From: Pomacea canaliculata
Taxonomy: Eukaryota; Mollusca; Gastropoda; Architaenioglossa; Ampullariidae
Length of the DNA: 64,000 nt
Assembly: GCF_003073045.1 (NCBI RefSeq)
Contig: NC_037602.1
Coordinates: 8,418,464 to 8,482,463, forward strand
Direction: 5' to 3'
Below the pieces are notes generated by a model. That model was not told where the DNA came from and searched no databases. It worked only from the letters and a program-made list of their open reading frames with translations. A program made the translations under genes and the position numbers. Below are positions 35,434-48,300 of this stretch, piece by piece; the first letter of the stretch is position 1, and every line of letters begins with the position of its first letter.

Positions 35434-36602
35434 GACCTTAGGAAGAAGATTCTGGCTAACAGAGACAATCTCAACTATAAGATAGTTTACGATGCGTAAA
35501 ATCGGTCGACGGTCAAGCGGCAAATCCTTTATGATTCACTGAACCTCGCCACCGAAGCATGAAAACTCTAGCTGCTCCTTGTCATCTTTTTATCTACGTG
35601 CATCTCAACCGTGACGACGCGGTGGGGTCGTCAGTTCGAATTTTATTTTTAAAAATCTTGTTTTGGGTCATGGTTGAATGCAAACCAAACATCTAAATGG
35701 TTTTATTACTGTTGTGGCAAAAAAATAATGGTACTGTTTTGAACAATTTTACTCATTTAATGCCATTTTATGCATATTTCTGTCTTGGTGCCTAATTTTA
35801 AATACATCAGAAAAGTAGCTAAGATCGGCTTAAAGTTCTAATGTTGCTTAAACAGCAGGTGTTCCTTTTGTCTTAACACTCCCCCAATTTTCAGTAGCTG
35901 TATTTGAGTGCTTTTACCTTTACTGTTAAAGGAGAAGGCAAGTGAGATAGCAAACTGGACTTAAATGATAGGTACTGACCTGAATCGTTTCCTTTCAAAA
36001 TTTCGGATTTCAATACAATCTTCTGAAAAAAAACTACACAGCTCTAGAGTGGTACAAAAAGGACCTCATGAAGCTCATCTGGCATCTTTGTTTAGTTATA
36101 ATCTTCAAGGGGAGGTCATCCAAAAGTCCTGTATATGGGAATCATGCCATATAGTTTCGAATCCAAGTACAGTGAGGAAGGGTTGGGTTCCGGATATATA
36201 TTTCTAAACTGTTTGCCGAGATCAACTCTCGTGGAGTTGTAGGCTGCCAGACCTCGGCGAACCACTTCTTCCAGAACCACGATAAAAATTCCTTGAGTGA
36301 ACAATAACCCTGCAATAAATTTGTAAGTAACCTATGTTTTATATCTTCTTTGTCAAAAGTCATTGACCTCCACGTCCCATGACAAAGAACTGAAAACGCA
36401 ACAGAGCGTAAAGTTTGAGCTGCTGTACCTCCATCAATGAGACATTTCGCATCGTTTGCAAGAAGCAAATATGAACTTTGACCTAACTTTGGAGGGGAAA
36501 AAATCATCTGCAACCAGTCCAGAGATGTATATGCTTTATAACGATGGAGAGAAAACCTTTGACCTCGGTTTCCACGTTTTGCCGGGGATGTATAGTTATA
36601 TT
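35434..36602. other. Upstream flank of gene B
   Basis: No gene recognised. A 123-codon open stretch on the minus strand (36142-36513) has no family resemblance that I can name and abuts the dispersed repeat copy 2, so it may belong to that element. Confidence 0.35.
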
Positions 36603-36995
36603 ACTTTTATATTGTCAAGACGACAGCCAATGGAAGAGCTGGAATTCTATATCCTTAAACAATCCTGAGAAGTGCTTGCTTATTTCTTGAAGTAGGTATG
36701 TTTTGCTCAGAATTTTATGGGGGGGAAAAAACCCCATCTTGTACAGAGGTCGCTCTCTCCCCCTCCTTTTTTTCTCCTTTCTTTTTTTTCTCTCTCTCTC
36801 TCTTTCCCCTAGTTCTTTCTTCTTTTTTTTTTCCTCGCCCCTTCTCTCGTTATTTGGCGAAAACAAGTTTTCCTCTCTTGTTGACACTGATGAACTAGAT
36901 AAACAAAAAAAATTTACGGGTCGAACTTCCGTATGATGAAATCCTGTTGTATTCAACTTCTGTCAGGTCTCGGCGACCCACTTCGCAATTTGATA
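36603..36995. repeat. Dispersed repeat of unknown family, copy 2
   Basis: Direct-orientation partner of 32964-33345, with the same order of shared blocks and a CT-rich centre. Confidence 0.65.
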
Positions 36996-37029
36996 TCCAC
37001 AACCCATTGCTCGGGATCTCGTATATAGA

Positions 37030-37310
37030 GCATAGAACCAACGACTGTACGAAACAAGATTGCTACACTAGTAGGACACCAGGAACATCTACTTTCAACA
37101 TTCAAGCGACATAAGTTGGTTTTCTTTGGTCATGTGACCCAGCACGACACCCTGTAGAAGACTATCCTTCGAGGCACGTTGGAGGGCAGCAGACGCCGCG
37201 GTGTCCAGAAGAAGAACTGACTTACTAATGTCCAAGACTGGACTGGTCGTCCTGTAGAGGACCTGCTGACTCTCCAAATTCGAGACAAATTGTTTTCTAT
37301 CTAGAAAGAG
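37030..37310 (+). mobile_element. LINE fragment: C-terminal end of reverse transcriptase polyprotein
   Basis: The plus strand translates, with in-frame stops, to VRNKIATLVGHQEHLLSTF, then KRHKLVFFGHVTQHDTL, ILRGTLEGSRRRGVQKK and NVQDWTGRPVEDLLTL. This FGHV...GRRRRG..KK..W...W motif order is typical of the C-terminal tail of invertebrate non-LTR retrotransposon polyproteins. Stops after HDTL and QKKN show it is dead. No 5' part is visible. Confidence 0.75.
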
Positions 37311-40300
37311 TGAAACATGGCGTATCAATGTTTTCGACACGAATACAAGTAAAAGGTTTTGAATGGAAACGATTCAGAACTACAGTATCTATCATTTAAT
37401 CCCCTATTGCCAATTAAATTACATTTTTTTAAAGTTTAGCAAGCTTTTTATCGAATAGGTAGCTTTATAAGTGGGAAATGAAACCATTATCGTGTTTTGA
37501 CAACTACTAAACATGGAGCTGGGGTTACACAAAGCCGCAGAAATCGCGAGAATCGAAAACCATAAGGTCAACACATTACTGAACTAGTTTTAATGTGTAA
37601 AATAATCAGATATACTTTTCACTTTTCTTCTCAATTTTTTTTTTATTTTGTCTTTTTTTGTTTTGTTTTAATTTTCCTGGTTTTGTTGCCGTAGGCCTTT
37701 TATTTTATATCAGCTTTACTTTTGTATAATCTTTGACTACTTAGAGACTGAGTTCCTGTGCCTTTAGAAGAATCCAAAAAGTTCTTGCTCCTCCAGCTGT
37801 CGGGTGAGTTCGTGAAAGTCTTACCCGAGATTCCATACCGGCAAATAACAAACCGGATGTGGGGGTTATGTTCATAATGTCGGTGACTAGGTTCTGTATT
37901 ACACTGCTCAGGCCTTCACCTTTAATTTGTCGTCTCCCTGACGAATTCTCGCAGATGTTGAAACCTGTTCTAAATCCCTTTGGTCAAGATGAGAAAAAGT
38001 TCGAGATGCTTCTGCCAAAGTTCAATGACCTCACCAAGTGAAGCACCAACAAGAACAAATGCACTTTCTTTTCTAGATCACAGCCATGGATGTTGTATCA
38101 GGCCTTCCACACAAACAAGGAGGAGATTTGAGTGCGAATATAGATAAAAATCTCCAAAACAAAAACAAAATTCCTCAGATTGCTCCTTGTCTGCTTAATG
38201 CTCCCTCGTTAAGCGCACAAACATATTGTATCTCCCGATTCACTTGGTAGAACAGGATGATCTGGTAAACAGCAAAGTGGCATGGTCTACTGCTCAGCGC
38301 TGCACTTATAGGGAGCATTGTCCTCCTCCACCCTCCCTATCATCTATTCACGATGGACCCCACAGGAACTCTTGTGTCAACAACAAAGCTCGGGGAGGCT
38401 TCCTGGTTTGGCCTCGCGAGACTGGTGACAGCTTTAAATGTACCTCGAGGGAGGTCGACACTAAGGCGACAATGTGAAGTTTACACGTTTCTTATGTATT
38501 TGATCATAATGCTTGATTGTTTTTACCTGTTCCTGGGTGTGTTATACGGTTTATTATAGCTTGTAGTGTAATGGCGCTTTTATGAATCATTATGTATTTT
38601 TATGGCTGAAATGTCTACCAGGCCGGCTTAATAAACAAAAATGAACTGAAGAATCGGATGGCGGAGGAAGAAGTGTAATGTCCATCCCTTAGCCGGACCT
38701 GCTTCTCTGTGTGTGTGGCAAACGCAGCTGTGGAGAACCAGGTGAGCCAGGTGCTACTCCCACCAAACTCTTCTCGACGACCACAGTCGTAATCGGAACT
38801 TTGAGATAGCTTTTCGCCTTTCAAAGTGAGCTTGTCCATGACTCAACAGGTCATTTCCGTCATACGAAGGGTCATTTCTGTAAAGACAATGAGGCTTAAA
38901 GTTTGTTGTCAACGAGAGTTACTTCCCGTACTTGGAGCAGACAAACAGGAAGAAGACTAAGCGGTGGTGTGCTATCTATGACATCATGGTATTTCTGAGC
39001 ATTTAAGAAACTATTTTCACAAGAACATTTTAGTGAATAATACATGATCATAGTCTGTGGAACAATCTACACAAATTGACAGTTTTTTGTCTGGATAATA
39101 AATCAACACAGCTTACTAAAAGTCCCTACACTGTCACAGTTGTAATTTTCATTGTTACTGATACTGGCGCCAACTCAAAGAATACAGTCTCAGTTCTTCA
39201 AGACTTTCTCTTTACATGTAGTTTGGTCCAAATATTGGTCACATAAGCCATCTGTATGTGGCTGTTATATTAAAGCAATAATAGTCAAATAAAGACACAT
39301 CTCATTCCATGAACATTTTATTTCATGGAAAGGTTGTTCACTTTGTATAATTTGTTGAAAACAAACATGAAATATTTCTTAGAAAGAAAAACAAAGCATA
39401 AAAAGAATTATAAGGTGCATCAAGCAGTATTCAAAATTTAGTAATTTTACTGACTACAAGGTCTTGAATAAAACTGGTAATGTAGCATACCAACCTATCA
39501 GTTTAGTTAACTTTGAGAGGTGTTACTTTCATTCACACTTTTAAGTTACAAAATCCTGCACTCATCTTTAAGTCATAAGCTTAATTTCTTTTTGTCTTGG
39601 GAATGAAGGATGTGATAGTCCATTATTTTAGGAATGTTAAATCACAATTGCTGAATGAAACACTTTTGTGACATTTGATAATAAATCAAGGCAAAGAGAT
39701 AACTAACACATGATTCAAGGAGAGTTTTGTTAGTCTAAACCGGTTATGAATTTAGACAGTATGCAGTGCACCGTTTCATACATATCTGCAAATTATCGAG
39801 CTTCATTTAATTTTATGGATACTTCTGCAAAGATCTGTATGGCTTTTGTTGCCTGTTTGTTTGTTTTGTTGTTTTTCTTTTTTGCTTAGCACTCTTATAC
39901 TTGTCTATCACTTCTGTGAGCTCGCGCTCACACACATAAAACTCAACACAACACATACACACAATGGTTCATAGAAACACACAGATATTCATCAACATAA
40001 GATAATATCAATATCAATAAGACAGATGTTTGTCAATTTTTTCTCAGTTGTCCCATGTTTAACAGAAAGAGCAACAACTCATTATGATGCTACAGATCTC
40101 TTGGAAAACATTATGTACTGTTGTCATTAATGTACTGTTGAAAGTAGCAGTCTAGGAAATATTAAAGACGAGTTTGGAAAGAAGACCAGAAATTAGTTCC
40201 CATCTGTACGAATCCTGTAGTTAGGATAAAGTAACTATTTTGGGGGTTTAGATGAGCCTAATGACTTTTATTTCTTTAAAATTAAGCTTTAGCAGGAATA

Positions 40301-41478
40301 TGATAATCATCAAGGTTTTTTAAGAGAAATTTTGTTCTCGAGTTTTGTATCATAACATGTTTTACATTTTATTTTTAAGATGAGAATATTCTAATTGAAT
40401 GTTGATCCACCAATATGACTTACAACTTCTGAAATCCATGGGTCAGTTTTAATTACAATAGGTTAAAAGTCAGGGCTCAGTTTTAGTGAATTTATTTACA
40501 CCCTTGATTTGTATGCTTCTATATGACAATCTGAAGTGTGGTGAACTATACAAAATGGCTATATTAAATTTGTTCTAATTATCAATGTTTGTTCAAAGTA
40601 GCTGAACAAGAAAACACACAGATATAGACCTCAACCTACACCTAAAATTCAGTTCATCTGATTTTAGGAATCTATCTTATATTATAAAAGAAGTCACTAC
40701 AGTTTATTCCTTATAACAAGATGGATGATATACATGTTTTATGGAAGATATTTATATCATGGTATAAAACATAGCTGATGTAGTCTGACAGTTTGTCAAC
40801 TAACAGAACTAAAACAAAGAAAATTTTAACAATAAGAAATAACTACTACTTTATTTCCGTATTTAGCATAGGGAGCATTCAGATTTTTTAGGACTAGCTC
40901 AATAATGTCTTGGTCTTATGGTTTTTGATTCTTACGAGACTGGCTGCTTTGTATACCCCAACTAAAGGAAGCCTTACTGAGCCACAAGTTGAAAAAAAAA
41001 TCTCATTCAGCTCTCCTTCTCATCTTCTACTCCCCATTATACCCCTCCCCCAGATTTTCATCCTCAAAAGTGCGAAATCCCCTTCAGGACTTTTCTTCCG
41101 AATTAATAAATTCGAGATATAAACCGTCTTTGGATATGAGTAATCGGTCGTCGGACAGCGTATTGAGTGATTACATTCTCGGTGCTTCACATTGTTGAAT
41201 TTAAAACTTGGACTCTTCTAGAACACGAGTGAATACCAGTCTCTGGGGGTCACATCCTTAAATTCAATATAATCTGTCTTCGAATATGAGCGAATGATTA
41301 TGTTACACATCATTTACATCGTTTTATTCAATACAAATATTTCCTATCATACAAGTAAATTGTTTTGGATTACATCGCTACAGTCTAGACAGATACTGTC
41401 AGGTACTAACATATGACCGATTCCTCGTTTCAAAATATCCATTATCGCCACAGATCAAAATAACCGACTCCATCTTGT
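37311..41478. other. Long gene-free, mostly AT-rich block
   Basis: No gene supported. Between about 38850 and 40900 I see no open frame worth reporting on either strand; the base texture (AT-rich, T-runs, AATAAA near 39291 on plus and its complement near 39318) resembles untranslated sequence. A 5-bp-spaced palindromic CATGAA...TTCATG lies at 39309-39326. Nothing else is recognised. Confidence 0.4.
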
Positions 41479-41479
41479 C

Positions 41480-41534
41480 TGCGCATGCGTATATGTTGCC
41501 TGCGCATGCGCATATCTTGCCGGCCGGCGCATGC
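41480..41534. promoter_or_regulatory. Cluster of NRF1-like GCGCATGC palindromes
   Basis: TGCGCATGCGT at 41480-41490, TGCGCATGCGCA at 41501-41512, and GGCGCATGC at 41526-41534 follow each other within 55 bp in otherwise AT-rich DNA. The middle one fits the NRF1 consensus. No exon is recognisable on either side, so a promoter role is only a guess. Confidence 0.35.
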
Positions 41535-42110
41535 TCACTTTGAGACTTTGTGAGGCGAAGGTTCGGATCGTGACACCGGTGCAGACCAACGCAGTGAACC
41601 TGTCTTTTCAAACCATAATCTAGGAACACGTGTCAGCTATAAAATGTCACAAAGTCCACTGCCGCACTTCACGACCGGACTCCACCATAAACACCGTTTA
41701 AAACTAAGAAGAAAATAAGGAAAGGGGGATGGCGGAATCTTATTTATTACGAAATAAAAGAACAAACCGGAAAAAATTTCGAGTCAGCAAAAAATTTAAA
41801 AAAGTATATTTTCAGTCAGACATGACCTCTACACAATATCCGTTATCACAGTAAAAGTATAAGAGTTATACAGGGGAGACCACTTAAAAGAAGCCTGCCA
41901 GGTCCGAGTGTGTTATGGGAGCTTTGTCAGGTTTGTTTGAGGTTTTATACGTGTTATTAGCATAGTAGGGTGATGTTTTATGCGTTTAATATCTGTTATT
42001 ATTGATTTGTATAGAAGGATTTGGGGATTTAAGCTGTGTAGTCTGATGTTAGCCCGGAGGTTCCTGTCTCTGTTCTCACTATGTTGCTCTTTCTCTTTCA
42101 TCTCTCCCTT

Positions 42111-42690
42111 TAAAGACCAACCTGAACAGTTTGCGGGGTTTTTTTTTCCAGATATCAGTAGATGTAAGCAATATAAACCTAACCCGTAAATTTCAGCACC
42201 CAAAGCCCATCTGTTAATTATTCGCTACAATTCGCACCTGCGATCAAGGAGCACTGATAACAGTGTACTGCGATAACAGTGTACTACGTCACTCTGGTAC
42301 ACCATTCACAACTTTGCCTGCAGTCAACACCAATCAGAGAGAGAGGTAGGGAGAGAGCGAGAGAGAATGAGCGACTGTTCTGAAAAAAAAAACCTGCTAC
42401 TTTAGCATGAGAAATGCAGACTTTCAACGTCCGAATAGCCCGAGCTGTCGCTGTGATTGGTGTTGATTGCAGGCAATGTTGTGAATAGTGCACCAACGTG
42501 ACGTAGTACACTGTTAGCGTGACGTAGTACAGTTAGCGGCGCTCGTTGATCGCAGGTGCTAATCGCATACTTTGCTCGCGGATAATTAATTGACGGATGG
42601 GTTTTGGAGACTGAAATTTGCAGGTTAGTTTTATATCGCCTATATCTACCGATATCTGCAAAAAACGCAAACCATTCAGGTTGGTCTTTA
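42111..42690. mobile_element. Foldback inverted-repeat element
   Basis: Two long inverted arms: left 42111-42336 (starts TAAAGACCAACCTGAACAG) and right 42454-42690 (reverse complement starts TAAAGACCAACCTGAATGG). Arms match along nearly their full length with small indels, including the inner CAACACCAATCA end. The 117-bp spacer is GA-rich and non-coding. Each arm holds an internal repeat of GTGTACT with CGTCAC. No target-site duplication is obvious. A solo arm is at 49619-49685. Likely a non-autonomous DNA transposon or foldback element. Confidence 0.8.
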
Positions 42691-45308
42691 TTTCTCTCTC
42701 TCTCTTTCACACACACTCACACACGCACGCACGCAGCCCACTCAGTTATATTCGTCCTTATCGTTGGACATTTAAATCCTTTCATTATTCGGTTGTTTTA
42801 ACATCGTACAAAACTCAAAGCACCTTCGTTTAGTACATAAAGTTAAAAACATGGGAAAGCAGGATGGTAGTCAATTAGTAAGGCTGCGTCGTTTCCGCTC
42901 TAAATTTCGGGTGTTAAACAAACCGTTTACTCACAATCGTGTCAGCGAGCCGCTTCTCGGAGGCCGCCGCCATATTTCCCTTAATGATTATGCATTTTAT
43001 TCGCAGATATGAGGTCGGGAATAGCCACGCTCAAGTGCAGAGAAGATCCGGATGTTTATTCAATACCCCTGGGGTCGTAGTTATGAAGCAAGGTGAGACG
43101 TTACCCTCGGGCAGAGTGGAGAAACCAGGGGTAAGCTAAGTTAGGAATAGGTACCTCGAGTTATTTCACCACAAAGTAACTTTACCCACTGCTTTGGAAC
43201 CACAATTCCATGGGTAATTCTACATCTGCGGGGTCTGGACACTGATTTATAACTACGGATACAACACGCTTATCCTCCAGTTCCCCAATGTTTCCGTTCA
43301 GGGAATAGACTTACCCTCGCTTCGTAACTACGCCCTCTGGTGATTGGCATTTACAAACAGCTTGCAACTTGCTTTTAACAACAACAAAAAAAAACTGCAA
43401 TTTGTGTTTACACGAAGCAACAGCTGAACTGGCTTGACCTCACAACAAATGTGAGCTCAGTTCCGGTTCAATGGTTTTTATTTCGTACGCTATGCAAACA
43501 CAAAAGTGGGGATTGACAGGTGGGGGTCGGAGGTGACTTGAAGGGAATCTAGGTGAGGGGGATTGTTTCGGGGGTGTTCCTCTCTCTCTCTTTTCAAGAA
43601 ATAATCTTCGAGTTTAGGTTTTCAAAGACACCTGTCCCCAGCCTGTACAGTCACAATACTTGCAGTGAATATAGACAATCAGCTTCGAAGAATATCATCA
43701 ATGGCAAAACTTAAACACGTTTGTAATGCTGGTGGCAAACTGCAAGGCGCCATCTTTATTACACAGAAAAGTTGTTGACAGGTGTTGCTGCAATGCCGCA
43801 CACAATTATGTCGCCTGCAGGTAAATATTCCTTTCACCTGTTTTTTTTTTTTTTTTTTTTTGCCTACGTACTGTAATGCAGCTATTATTATAATAATAGA
43901 CAAGTACAGTTGTCGGACTTTGTGGGGGGAGAGGGTGGGGAGGGAATTGCTTCTCAGGTTACTTGGAGCGAGGGAAGGCGGATACACACCTCCCGTAGAA
44001 GAAAAAAAGAGAGAGAGAAAAAAACTAATCTCCATGTTTTGCTGGTTAGCTTCCCGTTTCATAGTTTGAATGTTTGTGATATATATATATATAATTCCTG
44101 TGAATGATACCTTCGAGAGACCTCGACATTGTCCACTTTCTTGCTCAATGGAAGGATCAACATCCACAACAAAATTTCTCTCAAGTTTATTTCATTTTTT
44201 TCCTATGTCGGGTGCAGTTATAAAACCGTGACATTCATTAATACACAGTTTAAAAAGTTAGTTGCATAAAAGTGAAGTTCGAAATTACAGTTGGATAGGA
44301 CTAATCCCACTTCAAGCATTTCGAAATTCGCACTATCACACTGATTAAAATTGAGCCATTGTTGGCATTGCGTTAGGCACTCTGTGAAGCTCCGAGTTTG
44401 TTCTATAAATGCAGATTTACATCGCAACTGATTAAATATATAACCACACGCAATTCATATTTTACATCGTTGTCATTCCGTAGTTTCCTTTCACATTCGC
44501 ATCAACGTATAAACTGCGAAACTTCAACCTGAGAAAGGAGGATACTCACCAGTGAGGTACCTCCCACAAGAGCTACAGTACTATTTCTGATGCCACCAGG
44601 GGGTACTAAGTGAGCAAATTTTCTCTGGGCACTTAGAAAACTACTTGCTTAAAACGTTAAAATTTAAGCGATTTTCTTAAAAGCACAAACATTCCTCTTT
44701 ATAACATTCGAAGATTTTTTTTTTTACACCGTGATCAATGAAATAAACGTTAATCATGCTTTTAAAAAATATTACAAAATAAAAAATATCATCTGGCCTA
44801 TGTTCATCGCTAAATGCACATCACTGTAAGAGAATCTCCCACTTGTTGAAAGCAGCAAGATTTAGTTTGTTGGGATGACAAGGGAATATGTACATGGACT
44901 GTTAAATGTCATTAAAACATCTCCGCATATTAAAAACAAAACCAATGTGGTTTAGCTGCCTGCAGTCTAACTCCTGTTAAGCAATTCACTGCATATTATT
45001 TGCCATTTTCTTGCTTACATACAAATCACCATTTTTTTTAAGCATGAACAAAACTATCTGGTTCAACCTGTTAGTCAATATCGAAGGTTCCGGAGCTGGT
45101 GGTCCACCCACTTTGGACCCAAGAGCGCAGGAAGATGAAGACTTGTGAAGACGAGGTCCGCAACATGGGACAAACACGAGGTAAAAATGTCTCCAGGTAA
45201 CTTTTTCTAGCACAGTATCCTTGCAATAGTCTGCCACTCTCTATCTCAACAATCGGTCAAGACTCTGCTACTCTTACGAGTTTCGTGACCCTTTGATGTC
45301 CGCGGTGC
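42691..45308. other. Intergenic, 3' flank of gene C
   Basis: No gene supported. It holds CT/CA repeats just after the foldback element, a T-tract at 43841-43861, and an AT repeat at 44083-44094. The minus-strand stretch 44986-45237 (84 codons, GSKVGGPPAPEPSILTN) is open but unrecognised. The gene C 3' UTR should begin at 45308; no close AATAAA is evident. Confidence 0.35.
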
Positions 45309-48300
45309 TTAGGACAGGTAGGTCAAGACACTTTGCTGATTTCCGCGGAGCAAAAGCGTGGGCGGGAGGTCACGTGTCAGGGTATCCATATATGCCATGT
45401 ACAGCCCGGCAGGACAGAACTTCTTAGGCACAGGCAGGGTCCTGAAAAATAAAAATAATAATAATAATAAAAACTCCCGTTATTCTACTCATTAGTGAAT
45501 TTTAAAATAAAAGTTAATGATACATAAAACTGCCTAATACAAAGTTACTCCGCCCCCACCAAACTCCCTTAAGTTGATGATGCTTCCATTCACATGCTCT
45601 TTAAGCTCATTTTATTGTCTTCATCTCAAAGACTTTCCTAAACAGGTTGATGCTGCTCCCAATGTGGTCCTGTTCTGCCATGGCCAGCTTTACCCGGGTG
45701 TCAGACCTAATCTGGGTACACTGCTTTTAGCAGGAATTCCCAAAACAGGTGCCAGTATCGACATGCTTCTGTCTGAATTTTCTTCTCGGATGTACATTTA
45801 TTAAAAAGACTTAGCATTTATTGACAACTGAACTATTTTCCTGCATCACAATATAGCTATCTGAAGTGTTTTCCTGTTTTACTTACACAACGATGAGCGA
45901 TGCGTCACTAGAATGTTCCTTTAGTTTCTCTCTGATCTTCAGCTGCATGTAAATCTGCAAAGATGGTCATTTCCTTTAGTTTGTTTTGCTTCAGTTACAC
46001 AGTGAGGAACATTACATCCCAGACATTGGCTTAATGCGATATATAATGAAAAGAGACAGAGAAAGCGTAAGATTTTTCCATGGTTGCGGAAATAATTTTT
46101 TTTAATTCTTGTCCTCTAAAGATTGAATTTACTCACACAAAAGAAAAGGAATTTACTTTTTACTCCGAGTGAGGAAATTTGAGTTCTTGTAATTTGAAAG
46201 GTTGTGAAAACTACAAATTATCTTCATCTCCTGAGGTACCATCCCGCCATCCCCTTCGAGCGCGGGGCCTTGGGTGGTCGCCCCTGCTCGCCACCCCACC
46301 CTCCCTAGCGCCGGCGTTGCTCAACCGAGACATTCTAACGAGCGCAAAATACAAAACAAACTCCATACCTTCTGCTTTTGAGTTATCACATCCTCATCGG
46401 AAATTTTCCAAGGGTAGTCCTCCTGGGATTCGTCGGCCTTCAGGCGCCAGTTGTAGATCACGTGTTCAAACTCCTTATAGCTAAACAAATAAAGAAATAG
46501 TAGGTCCTGTTAGCACAACTCCTACAATTACTTTCCGTTAAACATTACCTTATTTGCTCAAGACAGAAAACCATCATTACTTTGTCCCAGTTCCGAATTA
46601 ATGGATGTTTACGCAGGTGAGTTTTGTTTGCGTGCATTTATATCGTGCTACAAGAGAAAGTAGGTCGATTGGACATACGATTTGGGGACGATGATATGAT
46701 AATGGAGAGACGATATGAACATAGCTGGGTCAATTCTACTCAAGAGTCGGGGTGATATGACTGGGGCATTAGGGTTGGGACTGAAATGACAGGTGACCCC
46801 ATTGCTCCCCTCACAAACAAACACACAGTTTAAGGACCGAAGCTCACCTGCTCCTGCGAGGCTTACTGCTGAGGTCCGGCACGACGATGATGTCGGAGTA
46901 TTCAATCCTGAATCGGTGTAAAAGTGATGCCATCCTGCAACAGAGAATGCCATCTTATTAGTATTCTACAGTCCACAACAACTTTGAGATGAATTTGACT
47001 TAACCAATCACCCGAAGGGAAGATGTCATCCAGTGCATTCGATTACAATGAGCTTGAAGCTTCCATTATAAGAAACGCGTATCATATTGTCTTTAATATT
47101 ATCGTCTGCTACTTGGCGATCACCCTGCGCTAGTTTTGTTTTATTTATTTTTTTTTTTAAGAAAAAAAAATTAAAAAGGCAGCACAAAAGGTCCTCCGAA
47201 ACTAAGTCCACCTGCTGGTTTTGGAAGTCTGGGTCTTCAGATTCAGTGCGCAAAGTTTGAAATGTCACGTGTCCTGACTCGTGCCCAATTAACAGCTGGA
47301 AAGCAAAGATTGTACTAGGTACTCGAAGACCTACTCTTTACGGTCGTTCTCCATGTTGGCTTTCTTGGTGCCAGCGCAGAAGATCCTCAGGTTGCACTCT
47401 CGCCACCGCTTCCGTGTTGACAAGATGTAAGGAATCAGCAGCCCAAGACCTGGACATGCATCATTGTATATTTAATTACACAGTCTGTCTCACGATCGGT
47501 AGTAAACTTGCCATAAAATTCCTCAAGACATTACTATAAGAAGCAACATCCGGATTGAATTTCCAACCACGCACCACCACTCTAAATTAACTAAAATTGA
47601 ATCGAATTAACGAAGATGTGAGATTTATAACATCTTTAGGGTATAATGAAAAGAAAGAGGTGGTGAAAGGAGGGGATTGGTGGTTAAGTTAGCCATTGCG
47701 CAGTAGTTGTATGTTGATTGCTATTTACTTTAAGAGATTTACTAAAATGAACTAACCTCCGTCGTCAAAAAGCCACCAGACATCAATGTTTCCGGTTTGT
47801 TTGCCCCGGAATTTGTTGCTCAACATGGGGTTATTATGTCTTTCATATTTGGCCAAAATGTTTTGTGGGACATCAGGAGTTGCATCAGCATCCCTCTCTC
47901 TCCTTTCGTCATCTGAGGATGCGAACAAGGGAAGAAACTCATAAGAAGGCAGATGAGTTAATTATACGTTAATTACATTGAGCAAAATAAACGAGTAAAC
48001 ACTCTGAGGGCTTTCAAATGTTGAAATAAATGTAAGCACGTAATTAAAATACATGGAAAAATCTTATTCTCTTCGACAGAAAATATCTGTTTCAACTTCA
48101 CTTTGCTCTTCCACAATTTTTTCAAATAATTTCGCTCTGCCTACCTGTGTCGTCAATAGAGTCATCATCGCTTTCAAATTTCTTTTGATTCCTTTCTCTC
48201 GTTTCATCCGCGATGGTGAAGGCATTGTTCACATAACCGTCTGGCTGGTTCTGGCGAAAGGTGGTGAGGACAACTCCATTTTCTACGGAAGCAGTACTGG

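Noticed and set aside
36142..36513. 123-codon minus-strand frame as a gene
   Set aside because: No family resemblance; borders a dispersed repeat.
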